Shown here: in pieces, positions 17,390 to 28,062 of the stretch
Layout: every line of letters starts with the position of its first letter
Numbering within the stretch: position 1 is the first letter of the stretch
Source of the DNA: Acinetobacter higginsii
GTDB lineage: Bacteria > Pseudomonadota > Gammaproteobacteria > Pseudomonadales > Moraxellaceae
Length of the DNA: 64,000 nucleotides
Direction of reading: 5' to 3'
Assembly: GCF_000369525.1 (NCBI RefSeq)
Contig: NZ_KB850071.1
Coordinates: 381,032 to 445,031 of the forward strand
Notes under the pieces: model-generated
What the model was told of the DNA's origin: nothing
Database searches by the model: none
Seen by the model: only the letters and a program-made list of their open reading frames with translations
Made by a program: the position numbers and the translations under genes

Positions 17390-18727
17390 TTAAGCAGCTT
17401 GGGCTTGAGCGCGTACTGCATCTGCTAAATGATTCGCCAAAGCCTCAACCTCTTGCTGCTGATCACCTTCCACCATGACACGAATCACAGGCTCAGTACC
17501 TGACTTACGAATCAACAAACGACCACGACCTTTCAATTGCTGTTCAGCCTTTTCAAATTCTGCAACCAAAGCTGGAATTGAATATGGATCAATCATGTGT
17601 TGTAGACGAACATTGACCAGTACTTGCGGGAATAACACAAAACCTTCAACCAACTCATGCAGTGCTTTGCCTTGTTCTACCATCACGGTCAACACTTGTA
17701 ACGCTGCAATAATCGCATCACCTGTTGTGCTCTTATCCAAAGTGAGAATATGACCTGAAGGCTCACCACCTGTGACCCAATTCTTTTCTTCTAGGGCTTG
17801 CAATACATAGCGATCACCAACTTTAGCACGAACAAAGCCAACCTTAGCTTGTTCTAGGGCCAACTCGAGAGCCATATTACTCATCACGGTACCTACAACA
17901 CCCGCTGGCTTATTCTTCGCCTGTGTCGCAAGAATATAAAGAATATGGTCACCATCAATCAATTGACCATTTTTATCCACCATCACCACACGATCAGCAT
18001 CACCATCGAAAGCAATACCAACATCTGCCTGATGTTCTAGCACTGCTTTTTGTAGCTGTTCTGGGTGGGTTGAACCACAGTTTTCATTAATGTTTAAACC
18101 ATCAGGTTCGTTAAATAATGGAATAACTTTGGCACCTAATTCACGGAATACCGAAGGCCCTACGCTATACGCTGCACCATTGGCACAATCCACTACGATT
18201 TTTAAATTACGTAAGTCAAAGTGGTACGGGAAAGTTGATTTACAGAATTCGATATAACGACCATTAGCATCTTTTACACGCACACTTTTACCCAAGTTTG
18301 CAGTGTCTTCAATCACTAAATCTTTTTCGAGTTCCTGATTGATTTCATCTTGCAAAGTATCAGGTAATTTCTTACCTGCACTTGAGAAGAATTTAATGCC
18401 GTTATCAAAATAAGGGTTATGTGATGCTGAAATCACGATCCCAGCATGTGCGTGTAATGCGCGAGTTAAATGTGCAATGGCAGGTGTTGGGAGCGGGCCC
18501 AATAAATGTACATAAACACCCGCAGCATTCAGACCTGCCTGTAAAGCCGCTTCTAAAATATAACCTGATAAGCGTGTGTCTTTCCCCAACACCACAATCG
18601 GTTTATTTTTAGGACTATTTCTTTTTAATACTTTCCCTGCAGCAAAGCCAAGTTTTAATGCGAACTCTGGGGTAATTGGCATTTGCCCAAATTTGCCGCG
18701 AATTCCATCAGTACCAAAATAGCTCAT
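17390..18727 (-). CDS. glmM: Phosphoglucosamine mutase
   Basis: Interconverts glucosamine-6-phosphate and glucosamine-1-phosphate for UDP-GlcNAc, the precursor of peptidoglycan and lipid A. 445 aa, normal. Seen: N-terminal [12 protein letters not shown], the phosphoserine loop [19 protein letters not shown] (about residues 95-113), the Mg2+-binding [12 protein letters not shown] (about 240-251), the sugar-specific GGEPSGHIL (about 320-328) and [15 protein letters not shown] (about 406-420). First gene of the glmM-pdxH-recJ run. Confidence 0.97.
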   Translation of the reverse strand: MSYFGTDGIRGKFGQMPITPEFALKLGFAAGKVLKRNSPKNKPIVVLGKDTRLSGYILEAALQAGLNAAGVYVHLLGPLPTPAIAHLTRALHAHAGIVISASHNPYFDNGIKFFSSAGKKLPDTLQDEINQELEKDLVIEDTANLGKSVRVKDANGRYIEFCKSTFPYHFDLRNLKIVVDCANGAAYSVGPSVFRELGAKVIPLFNEPDGLNINENCGSTHPEQLQKAVLEHQADVGIAFDGDADRVVMVDKNGQLIDGDHILYILATQAKNKPAGVVGTVMSNMALELALEQAKVGFVRAKVGDRYVLQALEEKNWVTGGEPSGHILTLDKSTTGDAIIAALQVLTVMVEQGKALHELVEGFVLFPQVLVNVRLQHMIDPYSIPALVAEFEKAEQQLKGRGRLLIRKSGTEPVIRVMVEGDQQQEVEALANHLADAVRAQAQAA

Positions 18728-18803
18728 CTTTTACTCACTTTCTTATCTTTTATATGGTGTGGAACCATATCTTTCTTCATCTGATTCACTTTACACCAAA
18801 ACG

Positions 18804-18832
18804 AAAAAACCGTCAGTGGACTGACGGTTTTT
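18804..18832 (-). terminator. Intrinsic terminator of guaB
   Basis: Stem AAAACCGTCAGT / ACTGACGGTTTT with a 2-nt loop; T-runs lie on both sides. It lies 23 bp beyond the guaB stop. Confidence 0.9.
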
Positions 18833-18854
18833 CTGTCAACAAAATTACCAAAAA

Positions 18855-20348
<1,494 letters not shown>

Positions 20349-20462
20349 CTATTATAAACAAATTTCGATGTGATTTTCATTTTCTATGATGAAAATAATT
20401 TCAAGCGTTGCTTAAAAAGTTTTCTGATGCGCGCTTATGCCTACCGAATCCGATAATTCCTG

Positions 20463-20828
20463 TTAGCAAACCTGATCATAATTGTCATTATTTTCAGAGG
20501 CCTGCTGCTCAATCGTGACCAACGGAATCAGGTTGTGCGCCAACCGTGCCTTGTTACAATGTGAATCGGCAATCTGTACTTCCTTGCAACTTGAACTCCG
20601 AAATGGGTAGATGGAACAGCTCACTTGCTGTCCCACCTCCCCTTGCAAAGCCACACATTTGACTTGTGCTTGATTGGTTCCCTTCATACAGGAATAGACG
20701 GCTGTAAGTGGTTCAACCATGTACTCAGGGATCTGTTCTGCCTCAGCCCAATAGAAAGAAACACGGTAATTTGCACAGCACGCACCACAACTGACACACG
20801 CATCTGGTGTCGCAATTTGAGACAACAT
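20463..20828 (-). CDS. YkgJ-family cysteine cluster protein
   Basis: 121 aa with the zinc- or iron-chelating cysteine pattern of the YkgJ family: CVSCGACCANY (residues about 11-21), then single cysteines in YSCMKG, VKCVAL, VSCSIYPFRSSSCKE and a final one in DSHC. Eight or more cysteines in so small a protein indicate a metal cluster. The function is not established. It stands alone between guaB and the diiron protein gene. The last ten residues are acidic and probably disordered. Confidence 0.85.
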   Translation of the reverse strand: MLSQIATPDACVSCGACCANYRVSFYWAEAEQIPEYMVEPLTAVYSCMKGTNQAQVKCVALQGEVGQQVSCSIYPFRSSSCKEVQIADSHCNKARLAHNLIPLVTIEQQASENNDNYDQVC

Positions 20829-20955
20829 TTTCTTAAAATTCTCGTTATCAAATTCAATCCTTTATCTGATGAATCCTAAGAAAATTTATTGATGGCGACA
20901 AGCGTGCTCAATCAGCGATTTATGTATTTCCCAGTCATTTTCCTGACTCAGAAAT

Positions 20956-21762
20956 TTAGCTCATTTCAGTCGGTAAACTAAAAACATATTCATTCATCAA
21001 ATCTACGCCACATTCCAGCGTTTCGATCCAGTCTAGAAATTGATTAATCATCTCTTTACCAACAAATGCGGTTCCATGTTGCGGCACAATCATGTCGATA
21101 TCCATTTGGCGAACCATATTGACCCACAAACGGATCACCTTATTGGAACACATATAGCGCTGATGGAAACCTTTCATCTTTTTGATATGGGCTTCAAAAT
21201 CTGTAATCGGCAGGCTTGCATCATCAACGATCGAAGCCCCCATATCCCCAGAAAATAGGATTTTGGCAGTTGGATCATAAAACTGGAAATTACCAACGGA
21301 ATGCAGAAAATGCGCAGGCACTGCAACAATCGCAGACTCGCCCAAAGGAATAATTTGTCCTGTATCGGACAGTTCAATCAGACGATCTTCCCAATTCCCC
21401 TTCATACGCTCACTCATAAAAGCTGAATTTAAATGCGGTAAAAACCGTGCCCACAGCTTAGAAGCCACCACTTTGGCATCGGTATACACCAACCAACGCG
21501 GCATTGAGGTAATAATGTCAGGGTCTTGATGCGAGGCCATTACATAGTCTAGATTTTTCAGTTTGGTATAGCGATTGAGTTCCATGGTTAAAGGAACATA
21601 AGTGAGATCCCCCCCCGGATCCAAAACCGCTGCACGATCATGATCAATAATTAAAAATTGATTGGCCTGAATACCTTCGCCTTTGACTAAACTGGTAAAA
21701 CTAATGCATTTATGTGTGCCATTATCAAACAGTATTTGCGATGTTGTCCGTTCAAAACTCAT
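20956..21762 (-). CDS. Metallo-beta-lactamase-fold protein of the oxygen-binding diiron type
   Basis: 268 aa, cytosolic. The metal site reads SHQDPD (residues about 78-83) rather than the common HxHxDH, with further ligands in PAHFLHSVGN (about 150-159), FSGDMGASI (about 170-178) and VPQHGTAF (about 227-234). This H-x-x-x-D plus late H arrangement resembles the diiron domain of flavodiiron proteins and ODP-type oxygen-binding proteins. It could reduce or sense O2 or NO; no flavodoxin domain is fused, so a partner would be needed. Neighbours give no further hint. Confidence 0.8.
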   Translation of the reverse strand: MSFERTTSQILFDNGTHKCISFTSLVKGEGIQANQFLIIDHDRAAVLDPGGDLTYVPLTMELNRYTKLKNLDYVMASHQDPDIITSMPRWLVYTDAKVVASKLWARFLPHLNSAFMSERMKGNWEDRLIELSDTGQIIPLGESAIVAVPAHFLHSVGNFQFYDPTAKILFSGDMGASIVDDASLPITDFEAHIKKMKGFHQRYMCSNKVIRLWVNMVRQMDIDMIVPQHGTAFVGKEMINQFLDWIETLECGVDLMNEYVFSLPTEMS

Positions 21763-21870
21763 AACTACCCCAGAAAAAATCTTTAAATATGAAATATTTT
21801 TAATTCCATAATAAAATAATGGGATTTAGTTCATGTTTCAATCAAATATTGGACTTTTATCATAATTTAT

Positions 21871-21900
21871 AAAAAAAGACCCATCACTATTGGATGGGTC
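21871..21900 (-). terminator. Intrinsic terminator of the GDT1-type gene
   Basis: Stem GACCCATC/GATGGGTC with a 7-nt loop; on the minus strand it is followed by seven T. It lies 26 bp beyond the stop codon. Confidence 0.9.
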
Positions 21901-21925
21901 TGGACTGATTTTAAATTCGAATCAT

Positions 21926-22501
21926 TTAGAAGAAATAATGCTGCACTAAAGTTGAAATACCCACAATCAAGAAAATCGCGGCGCCAATTTTATGAATTAA
22001 TGAAATCGGCAATTTATCCGCCAGCTTATTACCAATAAATACCGCAGGGGCATTGGCAAGCATCATCCCAAATGTAGTACCTAACATCACCCAGAACACA
22101 CTATCAAAACGCGCCGCTAAAGCCACGGTTGCAATCTGGGTTTTATCACCAATTTCAGCCAAGAAGAATAAGATGAAAGTGGCACCAAATACCCCAAATT
22201 TCTGCCATTTATTGATGTTTTCAGTTTCATCTCCCAATTCATCTGGAATCAGCATCCAGATTGCCATACCAATAAATCCAAGTGCCAAAATCCATAACAA
22301 AACTTCAGGACTGAGTACGGTGGTAATCCATTGTCCCAAGACAGCAGAAATACCATGGTTAATCGTGGTGGCCAATAAGATGGCAATTAAAATCGGAATC
22401 GGTTTACGGAAACGTGCTGCAAGCAAGAGAGCGAGTAATTGGGTTTTATCACCCATTTCAGCAAGGGCAACAATTGAGGTGGAAATGAGAAATTCATACA
22501 T
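21926..22501 (-). CDS. TMEM165/GDT1-family (UPF0016) manganese exporter
   Basis: 191 aa, six membrane segments in two homologous halves. Each half carries the family's cation motif: LAEMGDKTQLLALLLAARF (residues about 13-31) and LAEIGDKTQIATVALAARF (about 114-132). Family members move Mn2+ (and Ca2+ or H+ in eukaryotes), and bacterial ones such as MneA export Mn2+. The gene lies directly behind a yybP-ykoY-type Mn2+ riboswitch, which strongly supports a role in relieving Mn excess. Start: ATG at 22501 with AGAG about 10 nt upstream; no in-frame start lies further upstream before a stop. Confidence 0.92.
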   Translation of the reverse strand: MYEFLISTSIVALAEMGDKTQLLALLLAARFRKPIPILIAILLATTINHGISAVLGQWITTVLSPEVLLWILALGFIGMAIWMLIPDELGDETENINKWQKFGVFGATFILFFLAEIGDKTQIATVALAARFDSVFWVMLGTTFGMMLANAPAVFIGNKLADKLPISLIHKIGAAIFLIVGISTLVQHYFF

Positions 22502-22514
22502 AGTTGAATGCTCT

Positions 22515-22555
22515 GGCTAGCAAAATATACCGATGACCTACCCCTCCTGCTAGCC
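22515..22555 (-). promoter_or_regulatory. Leader hairpin enclosing an AGGAGGGG sequence
   Basis: Perfect 8-bp arms GGCTAGCA / TGCTAGCC with a 25-nt loop, in the leader between riboswitch aptamer and start codon. A near-perfect Shine-Dalgarno-like AGGAGGGG (22541-22548) overlaps the 5' arm, but it is about 40 nt from the start codon. It may be part of the riboswitch expression platform; there is no T-run, so it is not a classical terminator. Confidence 0.45.
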
Positions 22556-22584
22556 AAAATCAAATAGATTGATGCAGAGTGGTA

Positions 22585-22722
22585 AATCAAAGGTCTTGCC
22601 AACAAAAGCACAGCTGAGAAGCTGTTCTTGGTTCTTTGCTATGATGACCATGTTCGGTTGAACAATTATGTTGATCATCACCTCTTTACTTTGCGTAAAG
22701 AGCGGCTACTCCCCAATGAAGT
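22585..22722 (-). ncRNA. yybP-ykoY-type manganese riboswitch
   Basis: On the minus strand the leader carries both conserved loops of the yybP-ykoY class: TTGGGGAGTAGCC (GGGGAGTAGC at 22705-22714) at the 5' side and TTGGCAAGACCTTTG (22588-22602) at the 3' side. Between them lies the variable arm: CTCTTTAC/GTAAAGAG hairpin at 22682-22703, then two more stem regions including ACAGCT/AGCTGT. In known members these two loops dock to bind Mn2+ and Mg2+. The aptamer precedes a GDT1-type Mn exporter, a standard partner of the class, and should switch it on at high Mn2+. Confidence 0.9.
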
Positions 22723-22760
22723 GAGACTATTCTAGCAAACAATAAAATGGTTTTGAATGG

Positions 22761-23048
22761 TTAAACCCAAAATTTTTGGTAACTCCAGATCAACACACGC
22801 AGACAACCAAGTAAAAACGCCAAATAAGCACTTAATCCTAGAAAACCAAAGCTACCCCAGCCACTCGCTCCACCCACATCTTGGGCTTGATATTCCATCG
22901 CCATAACGACTGTTGCAAGCAACACTTCAACCCCCATCACCACATACATCACCCAATCCCATGGAAAATGTAAGAAGCTGACCCACAAGCCCATCGCCAC
23001 AAAAACAATCAGCAATAAAGGCAGCATCACCCGATAAATCACCAACAT
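22761..23048 (-). CDS. Small inner-membrane protein, unknown function
   Basis: 95 aa with about three hydrophobic segments (residues about 2-22, 30-50 and 65-88), including the stretch LPLLLIVFVAMGLWVSF. I do not recognise a family. The GTG/ATG further up at 23066 is in frame, but the ATG at 23048 is preceded by AAGGAG at the correct distance. It lies between the riboswitch (downstream) and the aceF terminator, transcribed in the same direction. Probably monocistronic. Confidence 0.65.
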   Translation of the reverse strand: MLVIYRVMLPLLLIVFVAMGLWVSFLHFPWDWVMYVVMGVEVLLATVVMAMEYQAQDVGGASGWGSFGFLGLSAYLAFLLGCLRVLIWSYQKFWV

Positions 23049-23127
23049 CCCTGCTCCTTCAAGCAATGAAAATTTATTTTAAGTTCAACATAGCATACAT
23101 AGATTCATCTTTTGTTCAGCCTAAAAA

Positions 23128-23157
23128 TAGAAAACCCCGCTTCTGCGAGGTTTTCTA
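23128..23157 (-). terminator. Intrinsic terminator of aceE-aceF
   Basis: Stem AAAACCTCGC/GCGGGGTTTT (one G-T pair) with loop AGAA; on the minus strand it runs into TTTTCTATTTTT. It lies 14 bp beyond the aceF stop. Confidence 0.85.
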
Positions 23158-23170
23158 AGTACAAAAACAA

Positions 23171-25138
23171 TTAGAGCAATAAGCTACGAATATCTTTTAA
23201 CAATTTAGTCAGCTTATTGGTAAAACGCGCTGCATCCGCACCATTAATCACACGATGATCATAAGACAATGATAATGGCAACATTAAGCGCGGATCAAAG
23301 TCTTTACCATTCCACACAGGTTGCATGGTCGCCGGTGAAATACCCAAAATCGCAACTTGTGGCCAGTTCACCAATGGCGTAAATGCTGTTCCACCAATAC
23401 TGCCCAGGCTGGTAATGGTAAAGTTAGCACCTTGTAGATCTTTCGGTGACAATTTGCGATCACGTGCCTTTTGGCTGAGTTCAGCCAACTCTGCTGCAAT
23501 CTGCTTAATTGATTTTTGGTCAGGGTTACGCAATACCGGAACGGTTAAGCCATCTGGCGTTGCAACCGCAATCCCCATATGGATTTCGTTACGCAGCAAT
23601 ACTGACTTTTGATCATCAGCCAAATGCCCAGCAAAATACGGCTCTTCTTTTAACAAGTGCGCAACCGCCTTAGCAATAAAGGCCAAGATGGTTAAGCTCA
23701 AACCTTGCTTTTTAAAGCCATCTTTCAGTTCGCCACGCCATGCTTCAAGCTCGGTGATATCCGCCAAGTCAAACTGTGTCACTTGCGGAATAAAGTTATT
23801 CAATGATAATTGCGGTACAGACACTTGCTGTAAACGCGTCATTGTTTTCACTTCACCGCCACCAAATGCACTAAAGTCTGGTAACTTCGGCAAGCCTGAA
23901 GCAACTGCTGCCGCTTGGGTTACTGCAGCCGGTTGTGGTGCGGTCAGACGTGTTTTCACATAGGCAAAGACATCGTCCTTCATCACACGACCGTGCTCAC
24001 CTGATGCTTTCACCTGTCCAAGAACCACACCTAACTCACGTGCCAGTTTACGCACGGCTGGACCCGCATAGACTTTCGCATTGTCAGCTTCTTGCTGTTT
24101 AGTCAACTTCTCAGCTTGTGCAGGCGCACTTGGGGCTGCTGTCGCTGCCACCTGTGATTTTGCTGGCGCTGTCGTTGCTGCTGGTGCAGAAGGAGCTTGA
24201 GCTTTTGGTGCAGATGCTGGTGCAGCGGCCTGACCACTGACCTCAATCGTTGCCAAAGCCACACCTTGACGCACTTCTTGATTCGCAGACACATGGATCG
24301 CTTTCACAATCCCTGCTACTGAACTTGGCACTTCAACCGAAGCCTTATCTGACTCAACCACGCATAGGCTTTGTTGCGCTTCAACGCGATCACCGACATT
24401 GACTAGAATTTCTGAAACAAGAGCTTTTTCTACACCTAGATCAGGTACTTCAATTTCAACATGACCTGTTGAGGTATTTGTTGCAGCTGGGGCTTCTGTA
24501 GTTGCGGCTGGCGCTTCTGTTTGAGCTGGGGCTGCTTGTGGTTCAGATGACGTTGCAGCGCTCGCAGTCTTGACCTGAATCAATACCACGCCTTCCTTAA
24601 TACTGTCACCTTCTTTAATCTGGATCGCTTCTACAATCCCCGCAACCGAACTTGGGACTTCTACAGTCGCTTTGTCCGATTCAACCACCACAATGCTTTG
24701 TTCAGGTTCGATCTGATCACCGACTTTGACCAGCACTTCTGCAACCAAGGCTTTTTCTACACCAATATCAGGGACTTTTACATCCACAATCTGGCTTGCT
24801 GTCGCTGCTGGAGCGGCAGCTGGTTGTGCTTTTGTTTTAGCTTCGACAGGTTTTGCTTCTGCTTTTGGCGCTTCTGACTTCGGTGCTTCTTGCACAGGTA
24901 CTTCAGTAGCAGACTCAGACTCTAATTCGATCAATGCGACGCCTTCTGTAACTTCATCGCCTTGTTGAACCAGAATACTTTTCACGATACCTGCTGCCGT
25001 GCTTGGGACTTCTACCGTTGCCTTATCTGACTCTAACACCAGAAGGCTATCGTCAACTGCAACATGGTCGCCTACTTTGACCAAGATTTCTGCAACGAGC
25101 GCTTTATCTACGCCAATATCAGGTGCTTGGATTTGCAT
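23171..25138 (-). CDS. aceF: Pyruvate dehydrogenase E2, dihydrolipoamide acetyltransferase
   Basis: Core of the pyruvate dehydrogenase complex; transfers the acetyl group from lipoyl-lysine to CoA. 655 aa with three N-terminal lipoyl domains, each with an ESDKA[TS]VEVPS lipoylation motif (lysines at about residues 39, 156 and 271), joined by Ala/Pro/Gln-rich swinging linkers. Then comes the E1/E3-binding domain (KVYAGPAVRKLARELGVVLG, about 355-390) and the catalytic domain ending in SYDHRVINGADAARF (His and Asp at about 629-633). aceE lies 2 bp upstream in the same operon. The linkers are compositionally biased and read as false genes in other frames. Confidence 0.97.
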   Translation of the reverse strand: MQIQAPDIGVDKALVAEILVKVGDHVAVDDSLLVLESDKATVEVPSTAAGIVKSILVQQGDEVTEGVALIELESESATEVPVQEAPKSEAPKAEAKPVEAKTKAQPAAAPAATASQIVDVKVPDIGVEKALVAEVLVKVGDQIEPEQSIVVVESDKATVEVPSSVAGIVEAIQIKEGDSIKEGVVLIQVKTASAATSSEPQAAPAQTEAPAATTEAPAATNTSTGHVEIEVPDLGVEKALVSEILVNVGDRVEAQQSLCVVESDKASVEVPSSVAGIVKAIHVSANQEVRQGVALATIEVSGQAAAPASAPKAQAPSAPAATTAPAKSQVAATAAPSAPAQAEKLTKQQEADNAKVYAGPAVRKLARELGVVLGQVKASGEHGRVMKDDVFAYVKTRLTAPQPAAVTQAAAVASGLPKLPDFSAFGGGEVKTMTRLQQVSVPQLSLNNFIPQVTQFDLADITELEAWRGELKDGFKKQGLSLTILAFIAKAVAHLLKEEPYFAGHLADDQKSVLLRNEIHMGIAVATPDGLTVPVLRNPDQKSIKQIAAELAELSQKARDRKLSPKDLQGANFTITSLGSIGGTAFTPLVNWPQVAILGISPATMQPVWNGKDFDPRLMLPLSLSYDHRVINGADAARFTNKLTKLLKDIRSLLL

Positions 25139-25140
25139 GA

Positions 25141-27858
25141 TTATTTCCCCTCACCTGTTTGCGTTTCATGATATTCAGCAACGGCCTGAACTTCTGGATG
25201 CGCTTGTGGTGCCCATGCCACTGGGCGGTCCGTATCTAACTCAAAGTTAGAAATTGCATCTTTGACCAAACGATTTTCAACTTCACCTTCATCCGCTAAT
25301 TTTTTCAATGTCGCAACCACGATATGTGCAGCATCAACACCAAAGAAACTACGTAAGTTCGCACGTGTATCTGAACGGCCATAACCATCTGTACCTAATG
25401 CAACAAATGGACGACCATCTGGAAGATAGGCGCGAATTTGTTCGCTATACGCACGCATATGGTCTGTCGCAGAAACCACGATACCTTCTGTACCACGTAA
25501 CTGTTTAGATACCCAAGATTCTTTCACTTCTTCAGTCAGTGGGTGTAAACGGTTGTATTCTTCACATGCCATACCATCACGCGACAACTCATTGAAGCTG
25601 GTGACACTCCACACATTTGAGTGGATTTGGTATTCATCACGCAAGATTTTCGCCGCTTTAATCACTTCACGAAGGATTACACCTGAACCCAATAATTGCA
25701 CAGTGGCTTTTTCATCTTTTTCGAACAAGTACATACCACGTTTAATGCCTTCCTCAGCGCCTTCTGGCATTGCAGGATGCTCGTAGTTTTCATTCATTAC
25801 AGTTAAGTAATAGAACACTCGCTCTTGGTTCACATACATACGTTGTAAACCGTCGTGTACGATCACAGCCAATTCATAACCAAAACATGGATCATAAGAT
25901 ACGCAGTTTGGAATGGTGTTCGCCAAGATATGTGAATGACCATCTTGGTGCTGTAAACCTTCACCGTTCAATGTGGTACGGCCAGCAGTGGCACCTAACA
26001 AGAAACCTTGTGCCTGCGCATCACCAGCAGCCCATGCAATGTCACCAATACGTTGGAAACCAAACATTGAGTAGTACATGTACATTGGAATCATCGGCAA
26101 GTTATTGGTTGAATAACTGGTTGCCAATGCAGCCCACGCACTCATCGCACCCGCTTCGTTAATTCCTTCTTGAAGCATGTGACCATCACTTGCTTCACGG
26201 TAATGCATTAACTGTTCTTGGTCTTCTGGGGTATATTTTTGACCGTGTGCCGCATAAATACCAAGCTGACGGAACATCCCTTCTAAACCAAAAGTACGCG
26301 CTTCATCTGGAACGATTGGCACGACGCGGTCTTTAATTGCTTTTTCTTTCAGTAAAGCCGCAATTAAACGAACCATCAGCATCGTGGTCGATTGTTCTTT
26401 ACCACCTGAGCCATTTAATACAGCATCAAATACAGAGAGTTCAGGAATCGCTAAAGTGTCACTCTCACGACGACGAGCTGGCAGGTAACCCCCTAATGCT
26501 TCACGACGTGCCTTCATGTACTTCATTTCTGGAGAGTTTTCACTTGGGCGGTAGAATGGGAGTTCTTCTAACTTATCATCTGTAAATGGCAGGTTAAAAC
26601 GGTCACGTACATATTTCAAAGAGTCGATCTGCATTTTTTTGATTTGGTGAGTTTTGTTCACCGCTTCAATTTCCTCAGATAGACCATAACCTTTAACCGT
26701 TTTCGCAAGAATAACGGTTGGCTGACCTTTGGCTTTCATTGCTTCTGCATAGGCAGCAAAAACTTTGTACGGATCATGACCACCACGATTAAGATTATCG
26801 ATATCTTCATCACTTAAATCTTTGACCAGTTCCGCAGCTTCTGGGTACTTGCCAAAGAATTTCTCACGTGTATACGCACCACCTTTCACTTGATAGCGCT
26901 GATATTCACCATCAACTGTTTCTTCCATGACCGCTTTTAAAGCGCCTGAATTATCTTGCGCAAGGAGTGGGTCCCAATGACGGCCCCACACCACTTTAAT
27001 CACACGCCAGCCCGCACCACGGAATAAAGATTCTAATTCTTGAATAATTTTACCGTTACCACGTACAGGACCATCGAGACGCTGTAAGTTACAGTTCACG
27101 ACCCAAATCAGGTTATCAAGCTTTTCACGACCAGCAAGTGAAATTGCACCTGTACTTTCTGGCTCATCCATCTCACCATCGCCAAGGTAAGCCCAGACTT
27201 TACGATCTTCTTCTTTGATCAAACCACGATTCATCAAATACTTTTGAATGTGTGCTTGGTAAATCGACATAATAGGACCCAAACCCATCGATACGGTTGG
27301 GAACTGCCAGTAATCAGGCATTAAATAGGGATGCGGATAACTCGGAAGACCATTGCCACCCACTTCACGGCGGAAATTATTCAATTGATCTTCAGTTAAG
27401 CGTCCTTCCAAGAACGAACGCGCATAGATACCAGGGGCACAGTGACCTTGGTAATAAATCATATCACCGCCAAAGTTATTGCTGTTTGCGCGGAAGAAAT
27501 GGTTAAAACCCACATCATATAATGTTGCAGATGATGCGAAACTTGCAAGGTGGCCACCGAGGTCATCGCCTGTTTTATTGGCACGTAATACCATCGCTAA
27601 GGCATTCCAGCGGATCAAGGCACGGATACGGCGTTCCATATCCTGATCGCCAGGCATCGCTGGTTGTTCTTCAACTGAAATGGTATTGAGGTAAGGTGTA
27701 TTTAAGCGCTGGATTGGCACATGTTTCGCAATTGCCCGTTGATAGAGTTTTTCTAGTAAGAAGGCAGCACGTTCCGTGCCCATATGTTGTAATACTGAAT
27801 CAAATGCTTCTTGCCATTCTTGGGTTTCTTGCGCGTCAGAGTCGCCATAAAACGCCAT
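25141..27858 (-). CDS. aceE: Pyruvate dehydrogenase E1 component (homodimeric type)
   Basis: Thiamine-diphosphate enzyme that decarboxylates pyruvate and acetylates the E2 lipoyl group. 905 aa. Seen: the ThDP-binding motif starting GDGEMDEPE and running to about 30 residues later with NLIWVVNCNLQRLDGPVRGN, FRANSNNFGGDMIYYQGHCA earlier, and GINEAGAMSAW in the second half. Start choice: the open frame extends upstream to 27945, but the ATG at 27858 (MAFYGDSDAQET) has AAGGTGAA at good distance and matches the family N-terminus. Forms an operon with aceF; no pdhR-type gene is visible here. Confidence 0.97.
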   Translation of the reverse strand: MAFYGDSDAQETQEWQEAFDSVLQHMGTERAAFLLEKLYQRAIAKHVPIQRLNTPYLNTISVEEQPAMPGDQDMERRIRALIRWNALAMVLRANKTGDDLGGHLASFASSATLYDVGFNHFFRANSNNFGGDMIYYQGHCAPGIYARSFLEGRLTEDQLNNFRREVGGNGLPSYPHPYLMPDYWQFPTVSMGLGPIMSIYQAHIQKYLMNRGLIKEEDRKVWAYLGDGEMDEPESTGAISLAGREKLDNLIWVVNCNLQRLDGPVRGNGKIIQELESLFRGAGWRVIKVVWGRHWDPLLAQDNSGALKAVMEETVDGEYQRYQVKGGAYTREKFFGKYPEAAELVKDLSDEDIDNLNRGGHDPYKVFAAYAEAMKAKGQPTVILAKTVKGYGLSEEIEAVNKTHQIKKMQIDSLKYVRDRFNLPFTDDKLEELPFYRPSENSPEMKYMKARREALGGYLPARRRESDTLAIPELSVFDAVLNGSGGKEQSTTMLMVRLIAALLKEKAIKDRVVPIVPDEARTFGLEGMFRQLGIYAAHGQKYTPEDQEQLMHYREASDGHMLQEGINEAGAMSAWAALATSYSTNNLPMIPMYMYYSMFGFQRIGDIAWAAGDAQAQGFLLGATAGRTTLNGEGLQHQDGHSHILANTIPNCVSYDPCFGYELAVIVHDGLQRMYVNQERVFYYLTVMNENYEHPAMPEGAEEGIKRGMYLFEKDEKATVQLLGSGVILREVIKAAKILRDEYQIHSNVWSVTSFNELSRDGMACEEYNRLHPLTEEVKESWVSKQLRGTEGIVVSATDHMRAYSEQIRAYLPDGRPFVALGTDGYGRSDTRANLRSFFGVDAAHIVVATLKKLADEGEVENRLVKDAISNFELDTDRPVAWAPQAHPEVQAVAEYHETQTGEGK

Positions 27859-28000
27859 ACAATTCACCTTTTCCCTTAAGTTATTTGTCGACCCTATTTT
27901 TATCATGTTTTGCTGTGATAGAACTATTGCCCCAGATGAATGCAAAACGCCTTATTATTTTCTGACAAAATAGTCATTGACCTAAATGAAACAAAACACA

Positions 28001-28031
28001 TAAAAAATCGCCAATAAAGGCGATTTTTTTG
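28001..28031 (-). terminator. Intrinsic terminator of the M23 peptidase gene
   Basis: Stem AAAAATCGCC/GGCGATTTTT with loop AATAAA and T-runs on both sides. It lies 32 bp beyond the peptidase stop and upstream of aceE. Confidence 0.88.
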
Positions 28032-28062
28032 AATATTTATATACAACTGTTAACAAATTACA

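Noticed and set aside
23171..25138. Long open frames opposite aceF and aceE
   Set aside because: They are shadows caused by the Ala/Pro/Gln-rich linkers and G+C-biased codons; no ribosome sites and the real genes are certain.
24103..25138. Tandem DNA repeat
   Set aside because: The repetition is explained by three homologous lipoyl domains and their linkers within aceF.
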